A stretch of 64,000 bases of DNA from Arachnopeziza araneosa. Taxonomy: Eukaryota > Ascomycota > Leotiomycetes > Helotiales > Arachnopezizaceae. The DNA is taken from positions 1-64,000 of the forward strand of contig QYAI01000040.1 of NCBI GenBank assembly GCA_003988855.1, given 5' to 3'. Positions 11,745-24,397 of this stretch are shown one piece after another (the first letter of the stretch is position 1; every line of letters starts with the position of its first letter). The notes under the pieces are model-generated. The model had not been told where the DNA came from and made no database searches. It worked only from the letters and a program-made list of their open reading frames with translations. The translations under genes were made by a program, and so were the position numbers.

Positions 11745-14700
11745 CTACTTGGCTATCGCGGCGCGAGGCCTCCTGTTGAATATCTCTTGAGCGTTGCGCT
11801 TAACAATACCGCCAGTGATAGGGAGCGAAGAGGAACCTTCGAGGTAGAGATCGACTTCTCGTGCAGATTGACGACCCTCGTTGATGCCCCTGACGCATAT
11901 TAGCTAGTGTCTAGAAATAAACTCAACAAGATTGCTTACCAAACAATCAGAGACTGTCCTCTCCTACAATCACCAGCAGCGAAGATGCCTTCAACATTAG
12001 TATGGTATTTTCCAGGAGAAGTCTTGATGTTAGAACGACCATCCTTCTCGATCTTGTCATCCATGATACGAGCCTCAGGACCCAAGAAACCCATTGACAA
12101 GAGAACGAGATCAGCAGGGAAAAATTGCTGGCTCCCTTCAAGCTTCTTCATATCCCAACCTCCGGTCGCACTCTTGGTCCACGCGACACGGATTGTGTTG
12201 ATTCCCTTGACTTTTCCGGTGCCATCATCGACAAATTCCTCAGACATGACACAGTACTCGCGAGGATCATGACCCATGTGCTGCTTAACCTCAATGTGAC
12301 CATAATCAACACGATAGATCCTAGGCCACTGAGGCCATGGATTGTCAGGAGTACGCTTATCGGCTGGTTGCGGAAGAAGCTCAAAGTTGACAACGGACTT
12401 GGCACCGTGGCGGACCGAAGTACCGATACAATCGTTTCCGGTATCGCCACCGCCAATGACAATAACATTCTTGTCTTTAGCTGAGATATAGGCACCATTT
12501 GCAAGCTCAGAATCGAGCAAGGATTTGGTATTGGCATGAAGAAATTCCATAGCGAAATGAATACCCTCAAGGGAGCGATTTCTGATAGGAAGATCACGAG
12601 CTACTGTGGCACCGGTAGCAATGACAACAGCATCACTCTCGGCCTTCAGGTCTATGAGCTTGACTTTGTCACCAATGGTCACATTGGTCTTGAATTTGAT
12701 TCCCTCAGCTGCCATGAAGTCCGTTCGACGTTTGACAATCTTCTTGTCGAGTTTCATGTTGGGGATACCATACATGAGAAGACCACCAGGACGATCAGCT
12801 CGCTCATAGACAGTGACTGTGTGACCAGCCTTGTTAAGCTGGTCAGCGCAAGCAAGACCAGCTGGTCCGGAACCAACAATAGCAACAGTCTTTCCAGTGC
12901 GGACCTTAGGTTCCTTTGGAACCATCCAGCCCATGTCAAAACCACGATCAATGATAGCACACTCAATAGACTTAATACCAACCGGATCCTCGTTGATGCC
13001 AAGAACGCAGGCACCTTCGCAAGGAGCTGGACAAACACGACCTGTGAATTCTGGGAAGTTGTTTGTCATCAACAAACGGTTAAGAGCATCTTGCCACTGA
13101 GATTGAAAAACAAGCTCGTTCCATTTAGGAATAATATTGGAGATGGGGCAACCAGAGTCGGATTGACAAAAAGGAACACCACAATCCATGCATCGAGCGG
13201 CTTGGTACTTGAGCTCATCCTCATCAAGACGCTTAGAAAGCTCTTTCCAGTCCTTTACTCTGTCCTTTGCAGGACGGTACTTCTCGGACCGGCGTTGATA
13301 CTTCATAAATCCTTTAGTCTTGTCCAAAACCAGAGATCTCTTCTTTTCGGCTTTCTCGTCACCGATAGTCTCTTCAATATCTTGAAGGTCTGACTTCTTT
13401 TCATGGGCTTTCTTCTTGAGTTGCTCTTCATGAGCAGTTCTAACAGCTGTGCCAGGAAGAATCGGCAGCGCGTATTCATTTCGCCTTGCTTCAGCAGCTT
13501 TTGCGGCCTCCTCTTGAAGCACTCGTTTGTAATCCACTGGAAGGACTTTGACAAATCGTGGCAGAGCTCTGTTAAAGTCAAGAAGGATACGAGCGGCAAG
13601 CTCGGAACCGGTATAATGATGATGATCCTCGATCAAACCACGAACATAGGCAATCTCAGCAGGATCGTCAATATCAGAAGCTTCAACCATTTCAGGGTTG
13701 AGCTTCGACATGAAATCCTGGTGAATATCAAGAATGTACGCAATACCACCAGACATACCAGCAGCAAAATTACGTCCCGTGCTTCCAAGAATAAGAACAC
13801 GGCCGCCAGTCATATATTCACAGCCATGATCACCAACACCTTCAACAACGGCTGTAGCACCTGAATTACGCACAGCGAATCGTTCCGCAGCAACGCCACG
13901 GAAAAAGCACGTACCACTGGTGGCACCGTATAAGCAAACATTGCCGATAAGCACGTTCTCCTCTGCTTTAAAGACAGCAGCTCGGGGTGGGTAGATAATC
14001 AAACGACCACCAGAAAGACCTTTTCCAACATAGTCGTTGGCATCGCCTTCCAACTCTAATGTCACACCTGGTGCAAGGAATGCACCAAATGATTGACCAG
14101 CAGAACCTTTAATGTTGACATGAACGGTGTCCATTGGGAGACCGGCTTCACCGTATCTCTTAGAAATCTGGTAGGAAAGAGAGGTACCCATGGCCCGATC
14201 GGTGTTCACAATGTCACACTCGATCCGTGAGGGTAAGCCTTTGTCGAGGGTCAACTCAGCTTCGGAAATGAGCTTGTTGTCAAGTCTGACATAGAGACGA
14301 TGGTCTTGTTTTCGGACGTTGAAGGTAGCAACACCGGGGCGGAGCTTATGAGCTGGTGTTAGAATCAACGATAAATCGATGTTCTGGGTTTTGTTGGTTC
14401 TCAAGTCCTCACGAACTCTGAGGCACTCAGCATGGCCAACCATTTCGTTGATAGTACGGAAGCCAAGCTTAGCCATGATGGCTCTCAATTCATTGGCAAT
14501 GTAGTAAAAGAAGTTGATGACTTGCTCTGGTGTGCCTTGGAACTTCTTGCGAAGCTCGGGATCTTGGGTGGCAATACCGACAGGGCAAGTATTCAAGTGG
14601 CACTTACGTGTCATGATACAGCCCAGGGCAATCAATGGCGTAGTAGCAAATCCCCATTCCTCAGCACCAAGCAGACAGGCAATTGCTACATCACGACCAG

Positions 14701-17700
14701 TCCTAAGCTGACCATCAGTTTGCACGACAACTCTGCCTCTCAAGTCGTTCAGCACAAGTGTTTGATGAGTTTCAGCAAGACCCAATTCCCAAGGGAGACC
14801 AGCATATTTGATGCCAGTCCATCTTGAAGCACCCGTTCCTCCATCGTGACCGGAAATCAGGATGTGGTCAGCTTTTGCCTTGGCGACACCGGATGCGACG
14901 ATTCCAACACCAGTTTCCGAGACAAGCTTTACGGAGACTCGGGCACGTGGATTCGAGCACTTCAAATCGTAGATCAATTGCTTGAGATCTTCGATGCTGT
15001 AAATGTCGTGGTGGGGAGGAGGTGAAATCAAGCCAACACCTGGTGTGGAGTGACGGGTGCGAGCAATAGACTTCGAGACTTTGTGACCTGGAAGTTCACC
15101 ACCCTCTCCGGGTTTGGCGCCTTGTGCCATCTTAATTTGGAGCTCGTCGGAATCAGCGAGATAATTGGATGTGACACCAAAACGACCAGAAGCAACTTGC
15201 TTGATAGCAGATCGCATCGTATCACCGTTGGGCATTCTCTCTGAACGCTCTGGGTCTTCACCACCCTCACCAGTGTTAGATTTTCCACCAAGTCTATTCA
15301 TGGCAACAGCCAAAGTAGAGTGAGATTCCATAGAAATTGAGCCATAGGACATGGCACCAGTGCAGAATCGGCGGACGATTTCAGTCCAGGGCTCAACCTG
15401 ATCAATCGGTACAGGAGTCGTTTCGTCAAATTTGAAGTCGAGCAGACCTCTGAGTGTACAAGCCTTGATTTGCTCATATTCGGAAAGAGAGTAAGCTTCA
15501 TAAGACTTATCGTTCTTAGTACGAACGGCATCTTGGATGTTGGCAATTGAGGTTGGGTCGTTGATGTGAGGCTCTCCACCGTCGCGCCAGTGATACTCTC
15601 CCGACTCAGCGAGTCCTGGAACGGAGACAGTGTATCGAGATGGGAAACCCTTCTCATGGAAGCGGAAAGCATCCTCAGCAATAAGCTCGAATGTGATACC
15701 CTTGATTCTAGTTGCTGTGCCCTTGAAGCAGCGATCCACGACAGTGTCATCGACACCGAGAGCCTCGAAGATTTGGGCACCCTTGTATGAAGCTAAAGTG
15801 GAAATACCCATCTTTGACATGACTTTGAGAATACCTCCGTCGGCAGAGTACTTGTAGTTTCGAATGAGAGTATCATCACTCAGTTTCTTTCTAATCAGTC
15901 CCTCGCGGTTGAGTTTAATGATGCATTCCATAGCAAGATACGGGTTGATGGCATCAGCACCATAACCAACAAGAACACACATATGGTGGACTTCACGAGC
16001 TTCAGCAGTTTCAACCACCAAAGCAGCAAGAGAACGCCATTTATTATTAACGAGATGGTGATGAAGCATGCCAGAAGCGAGGAGAGCCGAAACTGGAATT
16101 CGATCAGCAGAAGTGGCGCGGTCAGAGAGAATAATGATCCTGTCCTTATTCTCAATGGCAGCGGTAGCTTCATCGCAGATGTGGTCCAAATGCTTGATAT
16201 AGCCCTGAACGCCTTCAGACTTTGGGTAAGTCAAATCGATAATCTTGACAGTCCATTGAGGATGAATTTTACTGATGTTCTTGAGAGCGTTGAATTCGGG
16301 AATGGAGAGAACTGGTGTTGGAAGGTGCAATCGGCCGCACTGAGAAGAATCCATTTCGAGCAGGTTGCCTTGAGGACCAACATAGCAGTCTAGTGACATG
16401 ACAATAGCCTCTCGAATAGGATCAATCGGAGGATTGGTAACTTGAGCGAAAAGCTGGCGGAAATATTCGTACAGAAGGCGAGGAGCTTTTGCTAGGCAAG
16501 CCAAAGGTGCATCATTACCCATTGAGCCAAGGGCCTCTTTCTCATCAGAAGCCATGGGTGCGAGCAGCAAGCTGACTTGCTCGAAGGAGTAGCCGAAAGC
16601 GCGAAGCAAGGCATCTTCCTGAATGGTGGAAGCATCAGGCTTTGGCGCAAGTGCAGTCTGACCTTCGGCAGTGATTTCCTCGAGGACTTTTGGTAAGCTG
16701 ATCAACTCTTTCTCAATCCATGATTTGAAATTCTGTCGGTTTGCAACAGTGCTCTTCAGCTCAGCATCATCAATGATGCGACCAGCAAGAGTATCAACCA
16801 GAAGCATTTTCCCAGGCTGTAAACGTCCTTTGAGCACGACACGCTCGGGATCCACGTGAATTGTGCCCACTTCTGATGCACAGATGATTCTGTCATCGTC
16901 CATGACATAGTATCGGCAAGGTCGTAGACCATTTCTATCCAAGTTTGCGCCACAGTATCTACCATCTGCAAAGGTGAAAAGAGCTGGACCATCCCATGGT
17001 TCCATCTGACAAGCAGCCCATTCATAAAATGCCGCTTTCGCGGGGTCCATGGCAGCATTGTCTTGCCACGCCTCAGGAACCATCAGCATAACAGCTTCTG
17101 GGAGCGAGAGAACGCCATTGATTGTTAGGAGCTCCAGAACATTGTCAAATGCAGCTGAATCAGAACCCCCGTCTTCGACAATCGGGTACAACATTTCCAG
17201 TTCATCGCCGAATATATCAGACTGCATAACACCTTCACGTGCACGCATCCAGTTCTTGTTTCCACGAAGTGTGTTGATTTCACCTAGGAAGAGGTTAGTT
17301 CATGGCAGTGAGGGAGTTCTACATTGGCGCGTACCGTTATGAGCTGCCCATCTGAGAGGCTGCGCACGATCCCATGACGGGAAAGTATTCGTGCTGAAAC
17401 GGGAATGGACGAGGGCAAAATGGGCTTCATAATCCGCATTTACCAGATCATAGAAATACTGATAAACTTGTACGGGAGTAAGCTGGCCCTTGTAAACAAT
17501 ATTCTTGTTCGACAGGGAGCATAAATAGAACCAATTATGCAAACCAATGGTATGGGTCGCACGCTTTCGGAGCACGTAGAGTTGTCTCTCGAAATATTTC
17601 TCATCAAAATGGGCAGGATCTGTGATCTCTGGCGAGTTGCCAGGACCATATGCAGATGCTAAAACAACGAAAGGTTGTAAAATAATGGGCTCACGAGAAG

Positions 17701-18383
17701 CCGCAGCAGGGCCAAGGAGAGTAGAATCTTTAGGTGGCTCTCGCCATCCTAACACTCTCAACCCTAATGACTCTGCAATATCTTCCAATTGTGCCTTTGA
17801 TTCCTGCAATGTCTCCTCATCTGGTTTGAAGAAAAGATTGCCCACAGCATATTGTCCTTGCGGTGGCAGCTTGATATCTGTTTCGCGTTCGAAATTCTTG
17901 ATAAAGAACTTGTGAGGAATCGAAGTCATTACGCCAGCTCCATCTCCGTCTCGTGCATCAGACCCGACCGCACCACGATGGGTCATATTACAAAGCAGAT
18001 TGCGTGCTAGAGAAGATTCAAGTTAGCCAGAGGATCTCCATTGTATAGGTGTATGGGCCTACCATCGCTGACAATCTTGTGGCTAGCCTTTCCCTTTATA
18101 TTACTAGGAAATGTCAGTCTTCTGAGTTGTGCCGAAGAAGGGATGAAGCCATACCAGGCAAAACCGACACCGCAAGCATCTTTTTCTAGGCTTGGATCAT
18201 AGAGTCCTCTTGATTGATTGTCAGCTGTGAGACCATGGTAATGAAGAGGTAAACGTACTGCTTCACGGGGAGGGCTCCAGCCCAAGCCCCGTTGTCATCC
18301 TCCTGATACTCATAACGATTGTATGGTTCGTTCTCAGCGTCAATCTGTGTTTGTCTGTCGTTGAAATCGTCGTATTTTGCCAT
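11745..18383 (-). CDS. GLT1: NADH-dependent glutamate synthase (GOGAT)
   Basis: Converts glutamine plus 2-oxoglutarate to two glutamates using NADH, the central ammonium-assimilation step. Six exons (18383-18259, 18208-18155, 18103-18063, 18006-17335, 17283-11940, 11889-11745) give 2126 residues, close to the usual length. Seen in order: the class II amidotransferase beginning at ACGVGF, where Cys54 should become the N-terminal nucleophile after propeptide removal; the central domain; the FMN domain with GGKSNTGEGGEDPERSER and GAKPGEGGELPGHKVS; the 3Fe-4S cysteines CIMTRKCHLNTCPVG; the GXGXG domain; small-subunit-like cysteines CMDCGVPFC and CPAPCEGAC; and two dinucleotide folds, VAIVGSGPAGLACA (FAD) and VIVIGGGDTGNDC (NAD). 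The last exon, ending RRPRAAIAK, joins through a 50-bp intron. The single-chain large plus small fusion is normal in fungi. Confidence 0.98.
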
Positions 18384-20964
18384 AGCAGGCAAAAGAGCCG
18401 CGTTCTATGGTGGTATCTTTAGGAAAGCTGAGAGCAGCCGGCGGATTGATTTGTTTGTAGAGATGGTTATGGTGGGGGAATCTGTGCCGAGGATTCTAAA
18501 TTAGTGTCTGCTGATGGAGAGAACAAAGAAATCTGGGGTTTTCTGTAGGCTGTGAAGAAGAAGAAGAAGAAAAAGGTCAGAAAGAAAAAGGCGAAAGAGC
18601 ACTGGCAAGACGATTCTAGCAGCAGGATGACTCTTATCAAGATGAATAGTGCAGATCAGTTGCGTCAATTGTCGCCTTGGACTCTGAAGCTTGCGCCCAA
18701 TTAATAGATGGATGTGCAGTATAGCCCCGTGCCTCGCGCAATTCCTTCCTTCTTCTTCATGAATGAATTGATTGATCTAGGGGCAGTTTTGGGATTTGAA
18801 ATACTCTTTCAGAGTGACCTGACTTGCCCATCTCTCCAAAACGGTCTCATGCATGATGATGATGCCGCCGTTGCTGCTCGGCCGAGCGATAACCAGCTGA
18901 TTGGCCAAATTTCACATATGAAAATGAGGGGAAGGCAAGGGCGATAGATGTGGGAGGGACATTGGGAATGGACTTACTGCTCTTTTCTCGAGACTTTTCT
19001 GCTTTCCACAACGCAACAATGACTTGGAGGAGCCAATTTTCTGGACGGGATGATGGGATGGAGGGAGGAAGAAGAGGAAGGAGAGTCAGAGGGGAACTCG
19101 GGGTGTGGTTTGATTCTGGCCAGCACGGGATTGGTGCGTTCAAGAAGTACCCCCAAGCTAACAACGACTGCAACTTTCTGTCGGCCTGGACCGGACGAGC
19201 TACACGACTCCGATCTCAACTCTACATTGACGGCTTGGAGAGGCAGACATGGCTCAGACCAGATCTTGCATGTCTCCACCACTGACGAGGACGTTGCATG
19301 GGCTCAGGTAGCACAGGAGGGAGGAGCGGAAGGACTGATTCTTGGAGCAGTTTTCATTTTTCCTATCAATTGAATCCTTCGGGCACAGAGGACTCCTACT
19401 CTCTCCACGCGACTCGGTCCAGAAGCAGATCAACAGGTGATGACCTCAATTCTGGACGAGACCTGGGCGCTCGACTGGGTCAATATACCCGACGGACTTC
19501 AGTCTCCTCGTCGGAAATCTGGTGCGCGCAAGAGAAGAGACAAGCAGTCACCCCACACATCAACACTCCCACTCCTCGAGGAACCAAAGGCAGGCTGCAG
19601 GCTGCAACTGCAACTGCAACTGCAAACTGCAAACTGCGGATAGGATGTCGTGATGTGCAGATATGCTCCTCTCCAACGAAGGCACGTTGTCACCAATCAC
19701 GGGCGTGCTGACCAGCCTCATTTCGCTCCTGTTCGCCCTGGAGGACAAGGAGCACATGGGACGAAGGTGAAAAACTTTCACTCTTGGATCCGATATCGCT
19801 GTGAGAGGAGCAAGGCATTAGCAAATACCGTGGCTATTATTGGTTTAACCGTCACTAGTAAGGCCCCAGGCACTGCTTCGATGCTTGGGACTTCGCTGAG
19901 AGATGCATCTTGAAGCTAAGCCAGCCGGGTCGTCGAGTCTCTGCTGCGAGGCCAGCAGTAGTGCGAGTCTTGAAGCGGAAATTTCTGCATCGAAGCTTGA
20001 AGCTTTTTCTCTCGAGCCCTGTGAATGGCGAAAGCTTACGACAAGGATCCCCGCAGACTCGGTTCAGAGCATGGTGCGTGTGGAAAATGACACATTGTGT
20101 CAACAGCTCTGCCTCGTCTGCGCCAATCACCAGCTCAGGATATCCAGATTAGAGAGCCATGCATCGTTGTGGCGACAAGGGTTGGCTCCTGGTTCCCATG
20201 TCCCGAGACCTGGCGTTTTGCCCCACGCTCGAGGGCCAAACCTCCTGCAGCTCCAAGTGGAAAGGGGAGGAAGTTTGAGCTCGTGACCCCGGAAGACGAC
20301 GAAAATCTGCACTTTTTCTCGGGAGAAATAGGAACAGCCTTCTCGTCGAGGAAGTCTGGCAAGAAAAAGACAGTCACTGAAATATAAAGAAGCGGTCAAA
20401 CAGAGGACAACTGGCTCCTTGGGCCGTGAAGATGAGTTCTGTTGGTTGAAGTCGGACGAGAGAAATTTTCATTTCATGTACCGCAGCGGTACCTGCCAAC
20501 ACATTGCATCTGACCGAAGGCCCGAGGGACGATCTCAGTCCCTTGATATCTAGAAAAGAGATAACCCCGCGGCAGCCGATACGAGCGAGGAGGTTGGAAG
20601 GAAGTGATAGCAACTCGGGAGCCTTCATACGTCCGCCGTCAGTATTCTGACTCAGAGTGGCTGAAATTGCCAGTTAATTGGTACAATTATGGCGATTTTT
20701 GAGTCCTCAATCAAAAGAATTCACAAGTATCGTAGTACCAAGTCGAGATTTGTCGCAGATATTCAAAATGCACACAATATTTAGTTTGTCCTTCGGCATA
20801 CATAAGCCGACCCAAGTAATAAGACAAGGCTGAAGAGTGATTCCAAAATAGGTGCGATCGGCATTTTAAATCAGGCAACCCGTAGCCTTGTGTGTGCTAC
20901 CGAGTCGAGGCGCGCGCTCAACATCAACAAACATTGAAATATCCACTAAACTTCACAAGCCACA
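18384..20964. other. long gene-free region upstream of GLT1 and APC15
   Basis: About 2.6 kb between divergent GLT1 and APC15. Open frames of up to about 137 codons occur in several overlapping frames, none with family resemblance or a plausible gene structure. Present are a (GAA)n-rich stretch near 18553-18575 and a short TGCAAC-type tandem repeat at 19591-19638. It is probably an extended regulatory region; a non-coding transcript cannot be excluded. Confidence 0.5.
19591..19638. repeat. short imperfect tandem repeat (TGCAAC / TGCAAAC units)
   Basis: Units GGCTGCA (two copies), then ACTGCA (three) and AACTGCA (two), run for about 48 bp. It lies outside any gene. Confidence 0.7.
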
Positions 20965-21919
20965 ATGCTGTCATTACCAAGCTTAGCACCTTCAGATGTA
21001 AGATGCTGGTGCCTATGAGACCCTTTTCTAACACCGTTAGTCCTATACCCTCTGGTATACTTCCTCGACATCGCACCCACCACCCATACCAGAACCCTCA
21101 AACAATCCCGCCGACCGTCTCACTTCACCTCAACCCCACCATTCCCGTCGCCATCAGAATGCATCTAATCGCACCCCGCTCGCGCGTCTCCGCATGGACG
21201 AAGAATACATCGCCATCCGCAAATCACATATCACCTCGTATGGCAGCACGTGGCTCAAACCGCCTGGCATCCCTAAATCACTCCACCAACTCCGAGAGGA
21301 AGAGCGAGAGATGAAAGAGCACCAAGAAGCACTGAGACGAGAACAACTTGCTCAAGAACTCGCGGAAGCAGAAGGCGGAGACGAACTACTGCAAGGCGAG
21401 GGAGCAGATCCGGAAGAAGCAGGCCGGAGGGACCTTGACGATGAGATTCCAGATGCCGATATAACCCGTGATGTAGACAATGAGGAAGAAGACGAAGGCG
21501 ACGAGGAGGATGAGATAGAGGATATACCGCAGGGAGTGCTTGTGCCACGATTGCCAGACCGTGAGCTCCTCGACCCTGTGGATCCATTCGAGGAAGAGGA
21601 AGAAAATAATAGTCAGATGCTGCAAGAAGAAGACTTGTACCATGAGCCTCATCAAGTAGGGGATGGAGACATGGAAATGATGGGCGGAGCTGATCTCGAT
21701 GCGGATATACCAGACGCAGACGAGGCAGGGTATGAACATACCGACACGGAAGAGGAATTGACCAGTAGCGAAGAGGAAGAAGAGGAGAGCATGCTGTTGC
21801 AAACGGCTAGAAATACCGGATTCACGGCAAGTATGGTTCGCAGTGATGGTACCCAGAATAGTATGGATTTGAGCAGCATCCTAGAGCAGGGTAGCTCGCC
21901 ACAGAGGAGACGAAGATAA
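20965..21919 (+). CDS. APC15: anaphase-promoting complex subunit 15 (Apc15/Mnd2 family)
   Basis: Small acidic subunit of the APC/C ubiquitin ligase; the family affects Cdc20 turnover and, in yeast, meiotic APC/C control. Two exons (20965-20997, 21041-21919) give 303 residues. The first exon codes only MLSLPSLAPSD, and its donor is gtaaga. After the splice comes SYTLWYTSSTS, then TPLARLRMDEEYIAIRKSHI, SYGSTWLKPPGIPKSLHQL and a charged helix with EEEREMKEHQEALRREQLAQ. These match the Apc15 signature Leu-Trp-Tyr-Thr followed by a Gly-x-x-Trp-Leu-Lys/Arg-Pro-Pro-Gly block. The C-terminal half is almost entirely Asp/Glu with PDAD repeats. The 43-bp intron is essential: without it the start would fall in mid-family sequence. 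It converges on BET1. Confidence 0.88.
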
Positions 21920-22143
21920 TTACTGAGCTTCGTCGAAGTGGTTATAGAAACGGAACGTAAGAATCATAATGTATTACAGGCCAGCACCGCTGAGCTCATG
22001 AATAAATGTCATATCATACAATCCGTCCAATGCAATTCCTTCTCCAACGCCGTCCCATAGATACAATGCATGCAGAAACCCTCCCGTCCCAGACGTATTG
22101 ACAGCCCTTCACTTCTCTCTTTCATCTGATCTCACCCCATCTT
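21920..22143. terminator. shared 3' region of convergent APC15 and BET1
   Basis: Only 224 bp separates the two stop codons, so the transcripts' 3' ends probably overlap or abut. No distinctive terminator structure is visible. Confidence 0.3.
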
Positions 22144-22472
22144 CTATCTCAGCACCCAAACATAAAAGAACAGCGCCCCAACCGCTGCAAAGAACAACAA
22201 CCACACCTTCCAACCCACCCCCGTCTTCTCGGCCATGATCAGCATCCTATTCATCGTGCCCCTCAGCCTGAGCCTCGTCGAATCAAAGCCCTCATTCATC
22301 TTCTCCGCCAGCGCGCTACTGCTCCGGATCTCATCTCCGATCGCCACAGTCATGGATTTGAGGGCAGCGACCTTGCCAAGGATGCCTTCGACCTGGCTGT
22401 CGTTTTGGGATTCGAGGGATTCAAGGACCGAGTCGGAGTATTGCCCCCTGTTCTGGTGGTTAGCTAGACTGA

Positions 22473-22508
<36 letters not shown>

Positions 22509-22938
22509 CTCTTCCAAAGGAAGGTACGGAAAGGAAAGGCAGAGAGGAAAGGGCCAACAAACTTCCTGTTCGGTGTCGCAGGTCTGTATCCCCCGCCGCC
22601 TCCTCCGCTCCCAAAATCTGAACCGTAGCTGCTACCACCGCCTCCTCCGGAACTCTCTCCATACGGATTCAATCCATGTCCGCCCCCTCGCGGTGCGGGA
22701 CTCGAGCGCGCTTTGCGATCATTCATGGATGAGGGGGGGTTGTAGTTTTCGAAGAGGGCGGAGCGGGGGTCTTGTCTCTGGGGAAATCTGAGAGTTGCTG
22801 GTTAGCTGAGAGTACATGGTAGAGAAAGGCGAGAGTTGGGAACTGTGCTGCGCTCTGGAGAGAGTGGTGGGTATGCGTAGGATGGAGGTTTGTGAGGTTT
22901 TGATTCGGAAGGATAGGAAATGCGAACCTTGATGCCAT
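22144..22938 (-). CDS. BET1: Bet1-type Qc-SNARE, ER-Golgi transport
   Basis: SNARE for fusion of ER-derived COPII vesicles with the Golgi. Three exons (22938-22928, 22787-22563, 22447-22144) give 179 residues. Exon 1 is just 11 nt (MAS and part of Arg). Then come FENYNPPSSMNDRKARS, a Gly-rich spacer, and the SNARE helix from ESQNDSQVEGILGKVAALKS to GTMNRMLIMAEKTG, followed by one C-terminal membrane anchor (about 158-178) ending FYVWVLR. The order N-spacer, SNARE helix, tail anchor and the Tyr-Ser-Asp-x-Val-Leu-Glu-x-Leu-Glu start of the helix fit Bet1 rather than Sft1. Intron 2 contains a CTTT microsatellite, and its donor gtttgt is weak. Confidence 0.88.
22475..22510. repeat. (CTTT)n microsatellite in BET1 intron 2
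   Basis: About eight to nine tandem CTTT units on the plus strand (GAAA on the gene strand), between the splice sites of the 115-bp intron. Confidence 0.9.
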
Positions 22939-23506
22939 TTTTATTGTGTTTGCGCAAGTCGTGAATTCAGAGGTGAGGTGGAGGTAGTGAGGAGAAAACG
23001 AGGCTGGTCTCGAGTGGAGAGGAGGAAAGTTAGAGATGTACTGTGATGTGTTCGCTTGTTAAGCCAGACTGTCATCAACAAAACACCAGAAAGGGGTTGC
23101 ATTGAGCGAGCGAGTGAGATTCTTTGTTTTTCAAAAATCACGCGATAGGTCCGAATTCGTAGCGACGAACATTTAGCCTCAGCATAGAGATATTGACGTA
23201 CTCAGATCTCGGAATCCCAAAAATTTTCCATGATCGTCTTTATTTTTGATTTCTCGATGCTGTGATAAAAAGTGCTCATGCTTCATTGCTTCATCAATGC
23301 CAATTCCTATGCATGCAATCCATAAAAACCATCCCTCATCTCACAAGAGACTTTTGCGCAAATGCATATCCTACCTCCCAGACCATGACTTAGCGTGAAA
23401 AGAAAAGACGATAGACCAATGTTTCCATATCCAGTGATGCGACAATCTTCCAGCAAGTGCAAATCCAGGAGGAATTGAGCGCATTGCGAGAGCTGAATAA
23501 AAGACT
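22939..23506. other. intergenic region BET1-CHZ1
   Basis: About 570 bp with the BET1 promoter on the left and the CHZ1 3' region on the right. No gene seen. Confidence 0.4.
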
Positions 23507-23955
23507 TTAGTCCTTCATCTCCTCATCCTCAGCACCTTCAAAGTCATCATCATCTTCCTCATCGTCCTCGTCAAGCTCAGGACCCATCTCCTCAGCTGCC
23601 TTAGCGAAGTCGATTTGACGACCGCGGGTGCGGCGACCGCCGGCAATGATATTGTCAAGATCGATCTCCTCCATGTTATCCTCATCTGGCTCCTCGACTT
23701 ATGGGCATCAGTCAACTATTCCCGTTGCTACGTGGATGGAGGAGCTTACCAACGGCATCAGCCTGCAACGAAGTTAGTATTGCCAAAGATTTGATTTTCA
23801 GGTAGGGCACATACTTCATCCATCTCCTCCTCGCTCGAGCTGTCATCAACATCCATACCAGTATCGTGTGTTTGGGCAGAGTCAACAGCCTTGCCTTTTC
23901 CCTTGCTCTCAGCTGCAGAAGAATCGGTCTGTACCGAGCCGTTTTGACCTGACAT
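23507..23955 (-). CDS. CHZ1: histone H2A.Z-specific chaperone Chz1
   Basis: Nuclear chaperone that binds H2A.Z-H2B dimers and helps deliver them to the SWR1 complex. Three exons (23955-23815, 23762-23750, 23697-23507) give 114 residues. The middle exon is 13 nt. The CHZ motif is seen as EEIDLDNIIAGGRRTRGRQI followed by DFAKAAEE, flanked by acidic runs (SSSEEEMDE before; DEDEEDDDDFEG after), as in the family. The correct end is EDEEMKD; a longer open frame over the same bases in another phase is a shadow. Small size, acidity and the CHZ motif make the call secure. Confidence 0.9.
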
Positions 23956-24397
23956 GTTTGCTTATGATTGAATGGGTGGACTTGAGAAAATGTCTTTAGT
24001 GTTTTGGTGGGGGAATGTTATGTTTTGAATGAAAGAAGGGAACGGCGCGAAATAATCGCGGTGAGAACGAACGGCGGACGCGAATGCGGCCTTGTCACGT
24101 GAAATCTCAAATGCCTTTAGTGATTGGATATGGGATTCCACTTGCAAGAATGATTTTAGGAAGACATGAAAGTGAGCGACGTATCACCTAGAAAGATAAC
24201 TTTAGCTCTTTTTGGGGCCACAATAGCCGCTGCGAAACCCAGCGGATATCCTTCGTAAAACAGAAACTAAGAAAAAATATAAATACACTGTAGATCTAAT
24301 AGGTTCATATTGAAGAGGCGACTAGGATGGATTCTTTAGAAACTATTAACTGCCTTCTGACTTCACAACTATTGATTTTCATGCCTCTTGTGGTTCC
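23956..24397. other. intergenic region CHZ1-EMC10
   Basis: About 440 bp with a GTCACGTGA box near 24094-24102, about 140 bp upstream of CHZ1. No gene seen. Confidence 0.4.

Noticed and set aside
21273..21802. Long minus-strand open frames opposite APC15, Leu/His/Phe-rich
   Set aside because: Antisense shadows of the acidic Asp/Glu coding region, which reads as Leu/Phe/Ser on the other strand.
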